In this document: positions 26,679 to 39,284 of the stretch, piece after piece
Numbering within the stretch: the stretch's first letter is position 1
Layout of the letters: each line of letters begins with the position of its first letter
From: Eopsaltria australis
Lineage: Eukaryota > Chordata > Aves > Passeriformes > Petroicidae
NCBI GenBank assembly: GCA_034509425.1
Contig: JAVTVJ010000458.1
Span: forward strand, 1,550,001 to 1,614,000
DNA length: 64,000 bases
Direction: 5' to 3'
Notes under the pieces: generated by a model
The model's input: only the letters and a program-made list of their open reading frames with translations
What the model was told of the DNA's origin: nothing
Database searches by the model: none
Position numbers and translations under genes: made by a program

Positions 26679-29600
26679 GAGTGGCTCCATGCACAGTGTG
26701 AAGTGTTCTTTAGGAAATGGCTCAGATGCTGATTTGCTTTTGAGATGTTCCAGCCCTCACTGGAGGAAGTGATTTTACAATGCAAATTCCTCTCAACACG
26801 TCTGGGCACAGAGATCACCCCCTGACTCAGAGAGCAAATCCACCCCGAACACAGGACAGCTCCTGCTAGTGACTGTGCTTGGTGTTTGAAACTGAGGTTT
26901 GATGGGGGCTCCTGTTCAGTGTTTCATTTCTTATGGGGAATGGGATTCCTATTCAGTATTCCATACCTCCTAAATGTTCCAGTGTCCAGGCCCAGCAGAA
27001 CAGCAATTTATTGCAGAATTGATCAGTGCTTCATTGTCATTTTGTCTTCCCACAACAAAGACAATTCTCTAATAGTGTGTGATGATGTCACACACAATGA
27101 GCACCATCAACTGACCCCATCCTGCTCATCTCCTTAAAATATTAAGCCAATTTCAGGATCAAGCCCTAATAACTGATACTTTCAGACGTGCTGTTATAAA
27201 ATCCTCTTTGGCCAGACAATCATTGCACTCAAGGCTGAAGCACAGAGTTCACAGACCTCTGCCCTGGAAGTGCCCAAATTTGCTGCTGAGTTAATTAGAG
27301 CTGAGAAGAATTCAGCAAAGACCAAAAATTGGTGGGTTTGGATGCTTGTCTCAGCACATCGTATTTATTGCAAAATATTAATGAGTCTTGTAGCCAATGA
27401 GAGCTGTATTTTTGAATATGTTATCTGCCTGAGATTAATGTTGATGCAAGTCTCCTGACACTATTAAGGTGTTTAAAATAATACATTTCTTTCATGTAAA
27501 ACAACTCCATTGATTTCAGAGGTTTATACTCAATACAAAACCACTTACGCTGTCGTTTGCTAATTAATAATTTAAAAAAACAGGGATTCTGTTGAGTTTA
27601 GATTTGCATGGTTAATAATGAACTTAACACCATAATCGAAGGGTGTTCTATTTGTGTTGTGGGTGGAGGGGGAGATGCAGAAAAGTTTATTAAAAGGGCT
27701 CAAGGTGCAGAAAGGACCCCCTCTGTTTTTTTTAAATCCTCAGGGATGTGGCTGGGTCCAGCCTTAGCCCCAGTTTGGAGCACTGCTTTCACCAGCTCTG
27801 TTATTGGGGTGAGGGAGCGGGTTCTGGGTGAAAGAACCCAAAGCCATCATGTTCCCAGGGGAGCTCGGGGAGAGCAGAGCAAACCCAGTGACGGAGAGGG
27901 GACTGTCCTGGGCTGGCCTCGGTCACCTGGGCGTGTCCAGTCCTGAGCATTCCATCTGAAATGGAGTGAAAATGCACAGCTTTACCTTCCCTGTGCATTA
28001 TTTCTGTATCTCGGTGGTTAAAAGTGGTGTTTGTTGCATTGGAACTGCAGGGCGAAGCTCAGGAGGAAAAGGAAATTTTGCTAAACCAGGTGTTTGAATC
28101 TTTGCATGAAATTCCTAAAGTGGGGGTTGGTCATTGGCAATTTTCAGATGGGTAATTAAGGATGGTGGTAATGAGCAGGGACAACTGAGTGATGTACTCA
28201 GAAAGCTGGAAATTACTGTAGAGTAGAACCCTTATTCTGGATCTGTTTTAAGGAGTGCTATCAAAAGGAATTATTTTGACCACGGCCTAACACAGCACCT
28301 CTACCTCCAGTTAGGACTGAAAATTCTCTTTCTTCCCTGTAAGAACTGGCGTACTTTAATTATTGTTTCAGTCAATAAATGCAAAAATGATACATCAGAA
28401 AAGAAATTGAAGGCATAATATTAGTAGAAATGCAAATCCAGTGCAGAAAATCCAATGTTGAAGTACATTTTGAGATAGGGAAATACTGAATATGAGAGGA
28501 AGGATGAAAGGTGAAGCCAACTATTTTGAATCCAAATCAGGTGAAATGCAGGGTTACCAACTGCAAATAATAACAAGATCAATGTGTTAATTTTTTTTAC
28601 AAAAATTTGTTTTAAATTTCTGAATGTGTTACTTGTAGAGTTTATTTTACATCTGTGAAAGAAGTGATTACTTCACAAAAAAATCCTAAAACAACTCCAA
28701 AAGCTGAGGCTTTAGAAGTGTTGCTATTATTTCTTGGGCAATAAAAGAAGATTATGCTGGAAGTCAGGGCAGAGTATTGTGTAACAGATGTTTATTCTTG
28801 TCTAGGTGTAGTTTTGACATAGTTCTTCACAGTGAAAATTATAATGCAATTCCTGTATTACAGCAGGTGAGGTGTGGTTTCCCCTTTAAAACCTGACCCC
28901 AACAATGTTCCCTGCACCTGTATCTGCCTTTTCAGGCACGAGGGTGATGTTTAGATAAACTCCCAGCCACTCTGACTGTTCAGGTGCAGCCTGAAAATCC
29001 TTCTGCCCCTCAGCAGCCACGAAATGCAAGTCCCGTAGGGGCTCTGGGAGGCCAAATCAGGCATTACAGATAAAGGACAGGGAAGTGGGGAGGAATTTCA
29101 CCTTTCTCATGTGAGCAAACAAACGCACATCTGACAACCCCAGAGCTGTTCTGTTTTCCTCCCTCCACCTTCCAGTGTGCCAGTAAGATGAGCGTTTAAA
29201 ATGCTGTACTTTTTAATTGCTAATGAATTAGTCTCATTTGTCAGATGTCTGAAAATGTGAACAGAGTTTTTTTTTTGTTCCAAGCCCCATTGCCTGTGTG
29301 AATAAATAGCTAAGTGGTCTTTACCTCCCAAGGGGAGTGCAGTCAGGAAAAGGTGGAATTAGGCAATTAACAAAAGAAGTGAAAGCAGTGAAATAAGAAA
29401 AAAGGCTTCTGAAAAAGTTGGTGTTTTTCTGAACTCCCCACAGCCATTCTGTGGGGTTCCACTTAATTGAGATGAATAACAGGGTTTCACGAGGAGACCA
29501 GTGGAAGGTGCCTATTTAAACTTTGTAACTAATTAATAGTTTCTCGAGGATGCTCAGCAGTGCAGTGGGAGTGCTGCTCACGCTCTTGCTTCCGCGTCTG

Positions 29601-32600
29601 GGGCTGCTCTGACTTTGCACAGGAAGAACAAAACCTCTCTGCTAACACAGATTTGTCCATCTGTCACTGAGGGAGGGGGTCAGTTGCTGTTGCCTTCGTG
29701 TACTTTCCATTTCCTGAGTGCTGTCACAATTCCAAGAGAGCTGCCCCCTCTCAGACCCTTTTAACAGGAGAAGAACAAACGTGTAGGTTTAATAGTTGTT
29801 ATTTTCATCTTAGCGTCAAACAAGGCTAACAAGATAATGTTTCTCAGCATTTAAATATTTGTTCCTCCTGTGATTCACTACAGTGGATTTGCTGCTAGAA
29901 GTTTGCAGGCGTTTGTGAACATGAGCTGCCCTCCTGGAGCATGTGACACATCTGGGACCATTTCATCGTGTCTGGATCCCAGAGATCTCCCTACCTGTGC
30001 CTTGCCAGAATATTCTTATAAGACAGGAGTTCTTGTTGAGGCCTTTCAATCTGTCTCTTACAGCTTTCTGAACATCTGCAGCTTGCCTTTATGCAGCAGA
30101 TCTTCAGAGCACACGGGACAGGAACTGAGCAAGCAATGGATTGTGAGTTCTGGGTGTCACCGGCACAGCTCTCAGGTCCTTCACTGCTCCCAGAATCTCA
30201 CACGATTTCTGGAGGGTTGGATTTCTTCCTTCCACGCCATTGTGTCAGTGGCTTTGCTTGCAAAAACAAAAGCTGTTCTGCTTGTACCCCGGCTGTTCAG
30301 GGCTGTGTTCATTCTCTGTGTGGTCACCCTGAGCTCAGGGTACACACCTGGCTTTGTTCCTGCCTCACCTGGGGTGAAATCCCTCTGTTCCCAGTGAGGA
30401 GCTGCTCTGGGCTCTGCAAGTGTTAAACATCCAAAAGTACCAGAGAACCTTCTTGGATGGATATAAGGATTGTGACAGAATGGACAGTCTGAATTAGAGC
30501 ACCAAAACACGCGGATTTCACTTTGCTGGAAACCTTTTTTGTTACCAAATGAGGTGCTAAGTTTCACAGAAACAATTGTTGCTATCCTGCTAAGTGTTTA
30601 TAGCTCTTTTTATTCTCTATGCTTCCTCCAGTATCTCTTACTGTTGTGCTGGATGTTGTTTTCCCTCTCCCCAGCTATGGGCCCCTGGAGTATTTTTGCA
30701 GAAGAAGGCAGATAGATATATCCCAGTAAGTATTTGCCATACAGCTACTCAGTACGGTATTTTTCTTGATGGCATGCTTGTCTTCTAAGCTTTTTTTCTT
30801 TACTGCCACGTTTCTCTGCTTCCCAGATTCAAGCAGACTTTCTGGATGTCACAGTTGCTTCAAAAATATTTGGCAAACAAGTTATTTCTCACTAGGAGAA
30901 GCAACAAGCTTAATCCAGGTTATCCTCTGTGCTCCTTGAGAATAAATGCTTGCTTAATCCTGTAGAGAAGTAAATACTGTCTTGAACAAAACATCTCTAT
31001 GCTGTAAGATTGCTTGATTTTTATTTATTTTATTTTTTTGTCCAGAGAGGGAGAGAGATTTTTGCCTTAAGACTTGTATGAGGAGCTGGATCAATACAAG
31101 ATAAGACCTCAGAGGCTTTTTGCTCCTGTTGAACTATTGGATAAGGCTGTATCACTTTATACCTCGGTGTGCATCTGCCTTCCTCCCCTGCTTCCCATGG
31201 CAACCCGGGGCTGTACCAGGGGATAAAATCACTCCAGAAACTCTGCCGTGTGCCAGGAGGTGCAGAGAACAGCAGTCAGCTCAGGAAATGCTCATTTTAT
31301 TTAATAATTGGTGTTAGTTCAGCCACACATCTGTGCTCACTGCACCTCAGAAACTTTGCTGTTCAGAGATGGATAATGTTAAACTTTAAATTGAAAGTGT
31401 GAATTGTTAAGCTGTACCTTCCTCACAGCCTCCCTACAGGTGTCCATTTTCTCAGTTCAAAATTAAGGCTGGGAATTGCCCCAGGAGCAGCCCCCCCATC
31501 CTGAGTGCCCCCAGAGCCCAGGGAGAGGAACCAGCAGCCAGGAGAAAAGTGAGGGGCAGTGATCCAAAGGGACACCTGAGCAGGGGAGTGGCACTGAAAT
31601 GGTGACATTAAAGCCATTAAAAGGCAGGGACAACGGGTTCCCTTAAAGCAGAGCTGGTGTATTTGTTTCACGAGGTTTCCAGGCTGCACAGCTCAGCTTT
31701 TGTGTCGACGTGGAGGCTCCACTTCCATAAACCCACAATGTTTTAATGTCACTTTTCAGAACCAACTTGATGCAAAGGTGTTTGACTCTTTTGTTACTAT
31801 CATTTTCTATGTTGATGTAAAATCATAGGGATGAGTTGATTTTCTGGAAGATGCTAGACATATCTTTTGTTTTTTCTTGGCATTTCTGATCTTCTTCGAT
31901 TTTGAGCTCTTGTAATGAGCTCAAACACTGCAACTCAAATTCCCTTGAAGTGTTTGTAAAACCTGCAGAGCTCAATCTCTTTGAAATATGACATGAAAAT
32001 TCACTTTTCTAGTTCTTACTGCTATTCCTGCCTTTACTTTAGATGATGAATCTTGGCTATTGTGAAGAGTAAGGATGAGTCAGCTGGGTTAAGATTTTTA
32101 TTTGGCAAAGCCATAGCCAAAATATTGATAGGCATTGCGAGCCATGCTACTGTTCTCTGCCATTTGGAAGTTTTACAAAGTTCTTGTTACTTGTTTCCTT
32201 GTATTTTATCTCCTAAGCAGAGGAAGTTTCTGCCATCTGGAGAACACCCCTGCTTGGTGTCTCACAAGAATACAGATTCATTTTCCTCATCAAACAGAAC
32301 AATTAAATGGTGTATGTTGGAAGGCCAGTAGTCATTGCTGTCACATCCACAAACTGTTTAAGACAATTTTTTTGTTCTTCATTCCTGGATTTGAGAACAA
32401 AAGAGAAAAGAAAGAGCAACAAAGAAAAATACTGAAGTGGATATGGAATAATTGTTTATTTTCACAGGATATTTTGTTGTTTTGCTAGCTGTGAGCAGTT
32501 TAAGAGCTTTGCTGGTTGATGTGGAAAGAATGCTACAAAACATCCCTCACTTGTAAAGTTGCTTCCTGCCTTTTGAATTTGCTGTGCACGTGCAGAACAT

Positions 32601-33071
32601 GGACCTAATTGTCGAATTCACTTTTCCTCTGTCATTACATGGGACAAAGTTTCCTGAGGCGATCAGGACTTAGGTGCATTCCTCTGTTTATCTTCTTGCC
32701 CCTTTTGGACTCAATTGGAATGATGGAGTCTCAATTTTACACAGATTCCTTCACATGTGTATAAAATCTTCTTAGTTTTAATATTTTTACTTTTTAGTGT
32801 GAGCTCTTTAGAATTTTCCTTCCCATCCTACAAGAAGCATTCACTGCCTTCCTGTAATTTCTCTGTGTGTCATTCAAGAAGTCTTACTTCATGGAAAGAT
32901 TTTTCTGTGGTAGGAAATCAGCTTTTTGATTATTTGACAGATCCCTGAGTCTGGTATCTCGCAAAGATCACATTTCTCAGGAAAATGCTGCATCTTGTGA
33001 AGGAAAAGATTAAATGCTAATTTAATGGCAGTGCAATGCCTGTAGCCTCCTGCCTGCTTTGCCAAGTCCCC

Positions 33072-33074
<3 letters not shown>
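26679..33074. other. Unique non-coding sequence
   Basis: No gene is supported in these 6.4 kb. The longest open frame is 175 codons on the plus strand at 29870-30397, in a locally GC-richer patch, with no recognisable domain and with other frames open on both strands; chance is likely. An inverted repeat with a CRE-like centre lies at 27075-27095. Octamers lie at 27602-27609 and 28430-28437. About 31440-31700 is C/G-rich without being a CpG island. Confidence 0.45.

Positions 33075-33114
<40 letters not shown>
33075..33114. repeat. (CT)20 microsatellite
   Basis: A perfect run of about twenty CT dinucleotides. On the minus strand it encodes an Arg-Glu repeat inside a 150-codon open frame (32889-33341), which is an artefact of the repeat. 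It is likely highly polymorphic. Confidence 0.95.
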
Positions 33115-33119
<5 letters not shown>

Positions 33120-36100
33120 GTCATTTAAGTTTTTCGTGCACGAATCCAAATTATCTCTGTGTTTGTGCTGGTGCAGCTCTGAAGTGCCTGGTTCAGGCAG
33201 TGCCACCGAGTTCCAGGCGCTCTGTGAGGCTCTGCCACGCTCAGCACAGGGAAGGGAAGCTCTGAGAACAGGATTGTGTTGGCGTTCTGCTCTCTCGAGA
33301 ACATTTTCTGGTAGGAAGAAATAGGAATATTTAAAGCGCACACAGGAGCCTCTTCAAAATTCTCTGCAGCTGTAGTTTGACAATATTACACAGACTGAAA
33401 TGTTTGCTTATCAGGAAAGCTGAAATGTTTAAAGAACATTGATCTACATTCCTTGTCAGTTTACTGTCTCCATTGGCACAACATTTGGAGGGATTCTGAT
33501 GTTATGAAACGGAGAGTGCCTCAGACTTGCATCTGCAGTGAATGCTCTGTTACCTCTCTCTGAGCCTTGGAACAATAACTCCTTCCACCTAAACGCTCCC
33601 AGAATGTGAAGCATATGAGAGATCTGTGCAAGTTGTTCCTGTTTTCCACCTTATGCTATAACGGCAACTGCTGCCAATCAATCGGCAAAACAAGGAAGTT
33701 GGGAAATGGGAATTTTCTGTGAATGCCACTGGCTCCCTTAATTTCCTGGAAATTAAGAGCAGGCACTGCTCAACTGTTGGCATTTCTCACAGCTGAGGCA
33801 GTGTCAGTGCTACTGACACGAGATGTTTAAGTGCTTATATCAACTCCTGCGTGTGCTCTAAATGAGCTCTGCCAGATCACATGATTCATTTTCTGGTACT
33901 TTTCCAACCCTGGCCAGAAGTTGTGATAAAGGAGTCAGACAGAAAATTTCTATTAGAATGATTTTTTAAGATTCTTTCTTTTATGTGAAAGGAGCACTTT
34001 TATGATAGCTTGCAGCTTTTGCTGAGCAAAGCTGTGATTAGAAGGTTGCTGTGTAGGACTTTGACAGCTGACTTTGAATGAGAATTAAGAGTAGAGAGTT
34101 GAATGCAGACACAGAAATTGTTGGTCCTTTCCCATGGATTCTATTGTATAACCCCGTGTTTCTCTTTAATAGCATTGCTTTCTGATTTGATCTCATTTCA
34201 GGGTGTCTTGTTGCTGTATAACCACGGTATTTTTACAGCAGTTAGTGCTGAAGAACCTGATGGGGAACCAATAATGGAAGTGTTCCTAATTTCACTACAA
34301 TAACTCTCCATAATCTGCACAAAACACTGTCTGTTTCCTCCTGCTTCTCAGCAAAGATTTAAAAGCTGAGTGAGTTGCCATGTTACTTAAGACTTCATTA
34401 TTTTTTGCAAAGTATACTCCAGAGCATTTGCTAGAACATTATGAAGTATTATCATAAATGATTAAGCTGAACTATAATTGTCAAAATATGTGAAAAAAGC
34501 ACATCTGGCAAGGCTGGTTTTTCACTCCCTAATTCACTTGAGTCAGTAATTCACCACGGATCCTCCTGACAGAGTGCATAAGTCAGGCTCTGTGGCAGGG
34601 CAGCCGTGGGGCTCCTCAGCTCCCTCGAGCACAGCAGGCACCTCCTGCCTGGTCCAGCCCTTTTCCCTGGACCTGACCTGGGAAAAATCTCACTGATGGA
34701 CTTGGGGAAACAGGAAAACCAACCCTGTCAGTCATCAAATCCAGGTTCATGCAGCCAGGTTTATGTAACCTATATTTTATATTCATTAGCCTAAACAGTT
34801 GTGGTTTCTTGCATCCATTGTTCCTATTCTCTTCTTTCTCCTTTCTTATATGATGGTTGTACTGTCATTTCTAATCTAGGGTGTGTTTATGGCCAATTTA
34901 TAACATTTGTTCTTGTGCCAGCATTAGCCTTTAGTTAAAATGCTCTTTCTCCTTGTTGCTGGTTAGTTCTGCGATGAGGAAGAGTGAAAAATAGACAACA
35001 TCCTCCTCAAATTTCATTTTGTGATGTTATACTAACCAAAACCCTCCTCTTTAAAATAGGTTTTAATTCCCTCAGTCATGGTACTACTAATGCAGATTGA
35101 ATTTCTTTTCCTTGGGTGGAACCTTTCACACCATTCCTCACTGGTGCTGTCCAAATACCTCTCCTGATGTAACATTATTAAATTACAGGCTCAGGATTCT
35201 TTGGTGATGGGACATTAGACCCAATTTTTTTCTTCCAAACATTAATGTTGCTGTAAGTCTCTTACAGCATTATGTCAATATTATGGGTGTCAAAGAGATC
35301 TCCTAAAGCTGTTTGTGATGAGGCTGCACAGGGAGGAGGGCTGAAGTGGGAGATCTCCAGTTCCTACATGTGCTAAGCCACTGAAACACAGTGGATCACT
35401 TCTAGGTGATCTTTGCCTTAACTTTTTGTTAAGTTTAGAGTACATTTTGAACAGAATTTATCTTTATGATAACACTGAGATTTCAGCTCTATTCAAGTTT
35501 GATTGTGAAGGTCTTTCTGGACCTTGCTGTTCTTTTACTGTGTCTCTGCAGGGATTTTGATTGCAGAAGGTGATCTTGCTGTTCTTTCCCTATTTCTTCA
35601 CAGTATCATTGCATAAGGTGACTCTACACCATTTTGTATCTCTAATACTTGCAATACACCTTGAAATTGCTGTTCTGTCACGATGTGATCATCTCTGATT
35701 CACCTTCCTTCTGATGCTGTCCTCAATGACTGCCCAGATTCCTTGGTTTCTTTCCTTTTCTGGTTATCACCTGGTAGGTCCTTCACTAGACTGGACCAGA
35801 GCACCTTTATCATATCTGAATTTCTCTTTGCCTCCTCCCCTGTTCCTTTACCGGCCAAGCCCTTCCACACTCTTAATTTGCAGAGAACAGGTTCAAAGTA
35901 GCAGGACCCATTTTTCCTGTTACCTGATCTCCTTATTCTGGGGTCCTGCACAATTTAACTTCCAGTGTGGCAGTGGGTTCATCTTTGTGAAGCACTTTGG
36001 AACCTTACAGGCGTGTAAATGCTGCTTGGTTCATCTTGCATGACTTCTGCTGGATAGAAGCAGAAGCTGAGTATTTTACAATCACTTAACTCCTTGGTGG

Positions 36101-36939
36101 CCAGAACTAAATTAGGAGCCAAGATCCACCAGTTTTGCATGCCTCACCTTTCAGAGGCTGTGTCAGGGGTACTGAAGGGCTGTGGCTGGAAGATTCCCTG
36201 TGGCTGCTGTGGAATCTGCATCCTCAGCAGTGCTTAAATAAGGAGCACCGAATCTGCTGACAGCCCCCCTGCTTTAACTCTATGATGCAAGAGGAGCACT
36301 CCTGAGTTTTCTCAGCTACTCTCTGTCCAGAGGGGCCACAGCTGAGAGATCTCTGCACAAATCTCTCATCACTGCTGTGCCTGGAGAGGCTGAGCTGGAG
36401 CTCCCAGAGCTGAGGCAGAGCTGGTGTGTGCTGCTGAGCAGCACAGTTAGGCATGCTCTGTACAGAGGGGGGCAGTGAGGATTCAGCAGCAGACTTAAAT
36501 TGTCATTTCTGAGCAATTGAATAATAAATTGGCCTGGAAAGTGTTGAATATTTCAAGGCTTTAAATAACGACTCGGTTCTGCCTTTTGTGTGCAGCGTTT
36601 TGTTGTTGCTGGGCTGTGCTGGGGCTGTCCAGGTGCTGCTCAGGGGAGGCTGAACGCCCAGAGTAATTAAAAACTCGAGGTGGGCATTGAGGATCCTGAG
36701 TCATCTGCTCACCCAGAGTGCAGCCCTGGGAGTGCTCAGGGATATTTCAGAGATTCCAGCCAGGCTGCTGGGACAGGGATGTGTGGGAAGGGAAGGTGCA
36801 GGGCAAGGCAGAGTGGATGAAGTGACAGAGCCCTGCAGGGTCAGGCCAGAGGTTGTCCTTGCCCAGCATCCAGCAGCTGTCAGACACCTGCAAAAGAATT
36901 TGGTGTGCAAATACTTTGCGTTTTGTGTATCTGTGATTT
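33115..36939. other. Unique non-coding sequence
   Basis: No gene, RNA or transposon is recognised. Short open frames at 35700-36043 occur on both strands over the same bases. About 36570-36860 is GC-richer and purine-leaning. Nothing else is seen. Confidence 0.45.
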
Positions 36940-37560
36940 TTAAAAATATTTTTGTTTTTTAATGTTTCTGTTGGCAGGTAGTATGTTTTTATTTAATAAA
37001 TCTTGATGGATTTTTTTTTCCTTACATAAATTTCTGTCACTTTTAAGCCTTGTAGGTTGTTTTATGTTGGTAAATAACCTTATTTTTGTATAAATACCAC
37101 CGCTTGTAAATTCCAATGTTGCAGAATCTTGGCAAATTTTTGTCATCTTTTTGCTTCTTTTTTTCTGCTGAGAAAAAAAAAAGTATTTAGAAAAAATTTT
37201 CTCAGCAAACAAATACAGCCTTTTACTTTTTAACGAAAAATCAAGCATTGCCCCTTTTTCACATGGGGAAGAATATCTCAGTGAATGACATCTCTGCAGA
37301 GGAATTAATTCTGTCCCTTTGCACACATGAAGTGCTGGAGGAGTTTCATGTCCTTGGTCCTGCAGGTCATTAGGAGTTGTCATCAGAAGGAAAGCAAACC
37401 CGAGTGCTGCTGGAGGAAGCTGCTGAGTGGCTGTGCTGGAGGTGGGGCAGTAATTAGCAGAGCAAAAGGCTGAGATGAGAAGGAGCAGGAGCTGATGAAA
37501 AAGGACCTGGCAACAAAGAGAAAGAGGAAGGGATGCAGGTGTGGGTTGGAGGAGAGGCAA
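36940..37560 (-). other. Longest non-repeat open frame (206 codons), function unknown
   Basis: This minus-strand frame begins in pyrimidine-rich sequence (the complement of the purine tract) and runs on through AT-rich DNA, where stops are normally frequent. Its first half is Leu/Pro/Ser/Thr-rich, as expected from a pyrimidine tract, with a possible hydrophobic stretch near residues 11-35. The second half is Lys/Asn/Ile-rich. No domain is recognised. My rough estimate is that chance alone would give well under one but not vanishingly few runs this long in 64 kb. There is no promoter or splice context that fixes the start. I treat it as probably non-coding. Confidence 0.12.
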
Positions 37561-37800
37561 AGCAGGGTTTGGAGTAAGAGGTGAGGACCTGGAGAAAAGC
37601 TAAAAGACTTCTAAGGGCTGGGGTCAGCTCGAGGAAAGCAAAAGAGGCCCCATTAACAAAAACTGATAACAAAGGAAGGAAAAGGAGTGCAGGAGGCAGC
37701 AGGGAGGGAATGGATAGGAGGTCAGAGCCTGAGTGGAAAAGGTGATGGCTAATGGGCAGGTGGAATAGCAAGGGGAGACAGTCCTGGGAAAGCTGAACTG
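37440..37800 (+). other. Strand-asymmetric purine-rich tract
   Basis: About 360 bases on the plus strand are strongly purine-rich (by eye roughly 70%), with many GGAGG, AGAAGGAG, GGAAGG and AAAGAGAAAGAGG words. It is not a simple tandem repeat. The complementary pyrimidine bias keeps minus-strand frames open, explaining the overlapping 137-codon frame at 37454-37867. Such tracts can form triplex (H-DNA) structures or reflect ancient GA-repeat expansion. Confidence 0.6.
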
Positions 37801-37937
37801 GGTGTGCTCTTACCTGGTTTGAGGGTCTCTGAGAGTTTGATTCCTCCCATGTGTTTGAGGTCCCCAAGGAGAAAAATCCATCTGTGGTGTCTGATTTTGA
37901 GCGTTTCCCATGCTGGCAGTGCCTGTGAAGGGCAGGG

Positions 37938-38070
37938 CTGTGGGATCACCTCCATCTCTGTGGGATCCTCACCAGCACTGTGGGATCACCTCCAGCTCTG
38001 TGGGATCCTCACCAGCACTGTGGGATCACCTCCAGCTCTCAGCTCTGTGGGATCCTCTCCAGTTCTGCAC
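37938..38070. repeat. Minisatellite, 40-bp unit
   Basis: About three copies of a 40-base unit start at 37938, 37978 and 38018. Each unit is itself two related 20-base halves: CTGTGGGATCACCTCCAGCT and CTGTGGGATCCTCACCAGCA. The last copy carries a small CAGCTCT duplication and decays by about 38070. The open frames through it (103 and 115 codons) are artefacts. Confidence 0.9.
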
Positions 38071-38741
38071 TGGGGGGAGGAGGCTCTGCCACTGCCTCCC
38101 TTCAAGGTTTGGCTATCACTGCTTAATAAAGGTCTATCAATCTATTTATGAGCCTCCTACAGACCAAGTACAGAAATGTATGAAGACCTCAGAAATTATT
38201 TATGATGCATTTACAGCATAAATAGCTAAGCTGTCAACTGTGATTGTAGAGTTCTTCCTCTACTCCTGCACGGTGCTTTTCATTTAATATGGCTTTGTTC
38301 AGCTTAGAAACAAACCAATCCTGTGATGGCTTTTAATAGCTGTAATAAAATATTGAGAATATAATGTCTGCCAGTGTGGTGCAGACACACGGACTGTCTG
38401 TGACTGTGATGTTAGAGAGAGTTAAAAGGGAATTGAGATGGAGGGGAAACTTCTGGAAATGAAGGGAGAAAAGCTTTGGAAATTTTTGGAAGGCTTGAGT
38501 TTGAAGAGGATCTTTTTGTCCCAGCAGTTCTGGATTCCCAGCCTGAGGAGGAATTCACTGGATATTGTTCCTTTTAATATAAAACCCATGTGTCCCTGTA
38601 GCACCTTAACTTGGTTAAAAAGGAGAGTACACAAGATTTGTAAGCAAAAATTGTTGTGAGAATATGAAATGGTTGGTCTGGCATCAGGGTAGTCCTGCAC
38701 AAACATTTGTCTCATACCAGATAGAAGATGCCATCCCAAAG
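38071..38741. other. Unique non-coding sequence
   Basis: Between the minisatellite and the open frame beyond it the sequence is unremarkable. A 107-codon minus-strand frame (38422-38745) lies directly downstream of the 180-codon frame on the same strand. The two overlap by four bases but share no recognised domain. Confidence 0.35.
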
Positions 38742-39284
38742 TCACATCACCATTAGTCTAAAGTTACAAAATCCAGACTTCTGCATTGTACAAATCATGA
38801 TATAAATGGTTTGAGTTCCTTCCTCAAACAAGTCAAACATTTTTGCCCAGTTGTTAATGGGTGAAGAGAGTTTTGGAGTCCCATCAGCCCAAAGACAGTA
38901 GTTCTTCATGTGACTTTCCAGCTGCAGCTCAACCACAGCCACTTGCTGCAGTCCTGCTCCTCTGTCAATGTTATTTTCCAGCCTGAACGCGTGTTCTCTG
39001 GCTGTATTTATGGACAGCAATTGGAGCAGTTTGCAGCTCTCATTTTGAGAAGCTGAACAAATCAGGCTCCCAGAGACTCCCTGTGGTCCCCACCATCCCA
39101 GCAGGGCTGTTCTGTGCCTGTTCCATGGCAAATTCATCCTCTTGGACCTTGAAGTGAGGGCGTTTGCTGCAGGTGGTGTTTGCTGTTTGTCCCCACCCCA
39201 CGCTGATGTCACCAAACATTTGGTGACTCTGCACTCCTGGGTCTCGTCCTCTTCAGCAGGGTCCAGCTGGTGACGTAGGGTCAT
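38742..39284 (-). other. 180-codon minus-strand open frame, unrecognised
   Basis: The frame runs from an ATG at 39284 to a stop at 38742-38744. Composition is mixed and not low-complexity: charged N-terminus (L-D-P-A-E-E-D-E-T-Q-E), a Gly/Pro/Trp-bearing middle, then a helix-like C-terminal half (L-Q-Q-V-A-V-V-E-L-Q-L-E-S). A second minus frame (39040-39234) is open over the first third and also looks protein-like. Two alternative open frames over the same bases would fit a frameshifted pseudogene or simple chance. I see no splice sites, promoter or known domain. It could be a decayed retrocopy or transposon fragment; I cannot name a source. Confidence 0.15.

Noticed and set aside
32889..33341. 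150-codon minus frame with an Arg-Glu repeat
   Set aside because: The Arg-Glu run is the translated CT microsatellite; the flanks show no domain.
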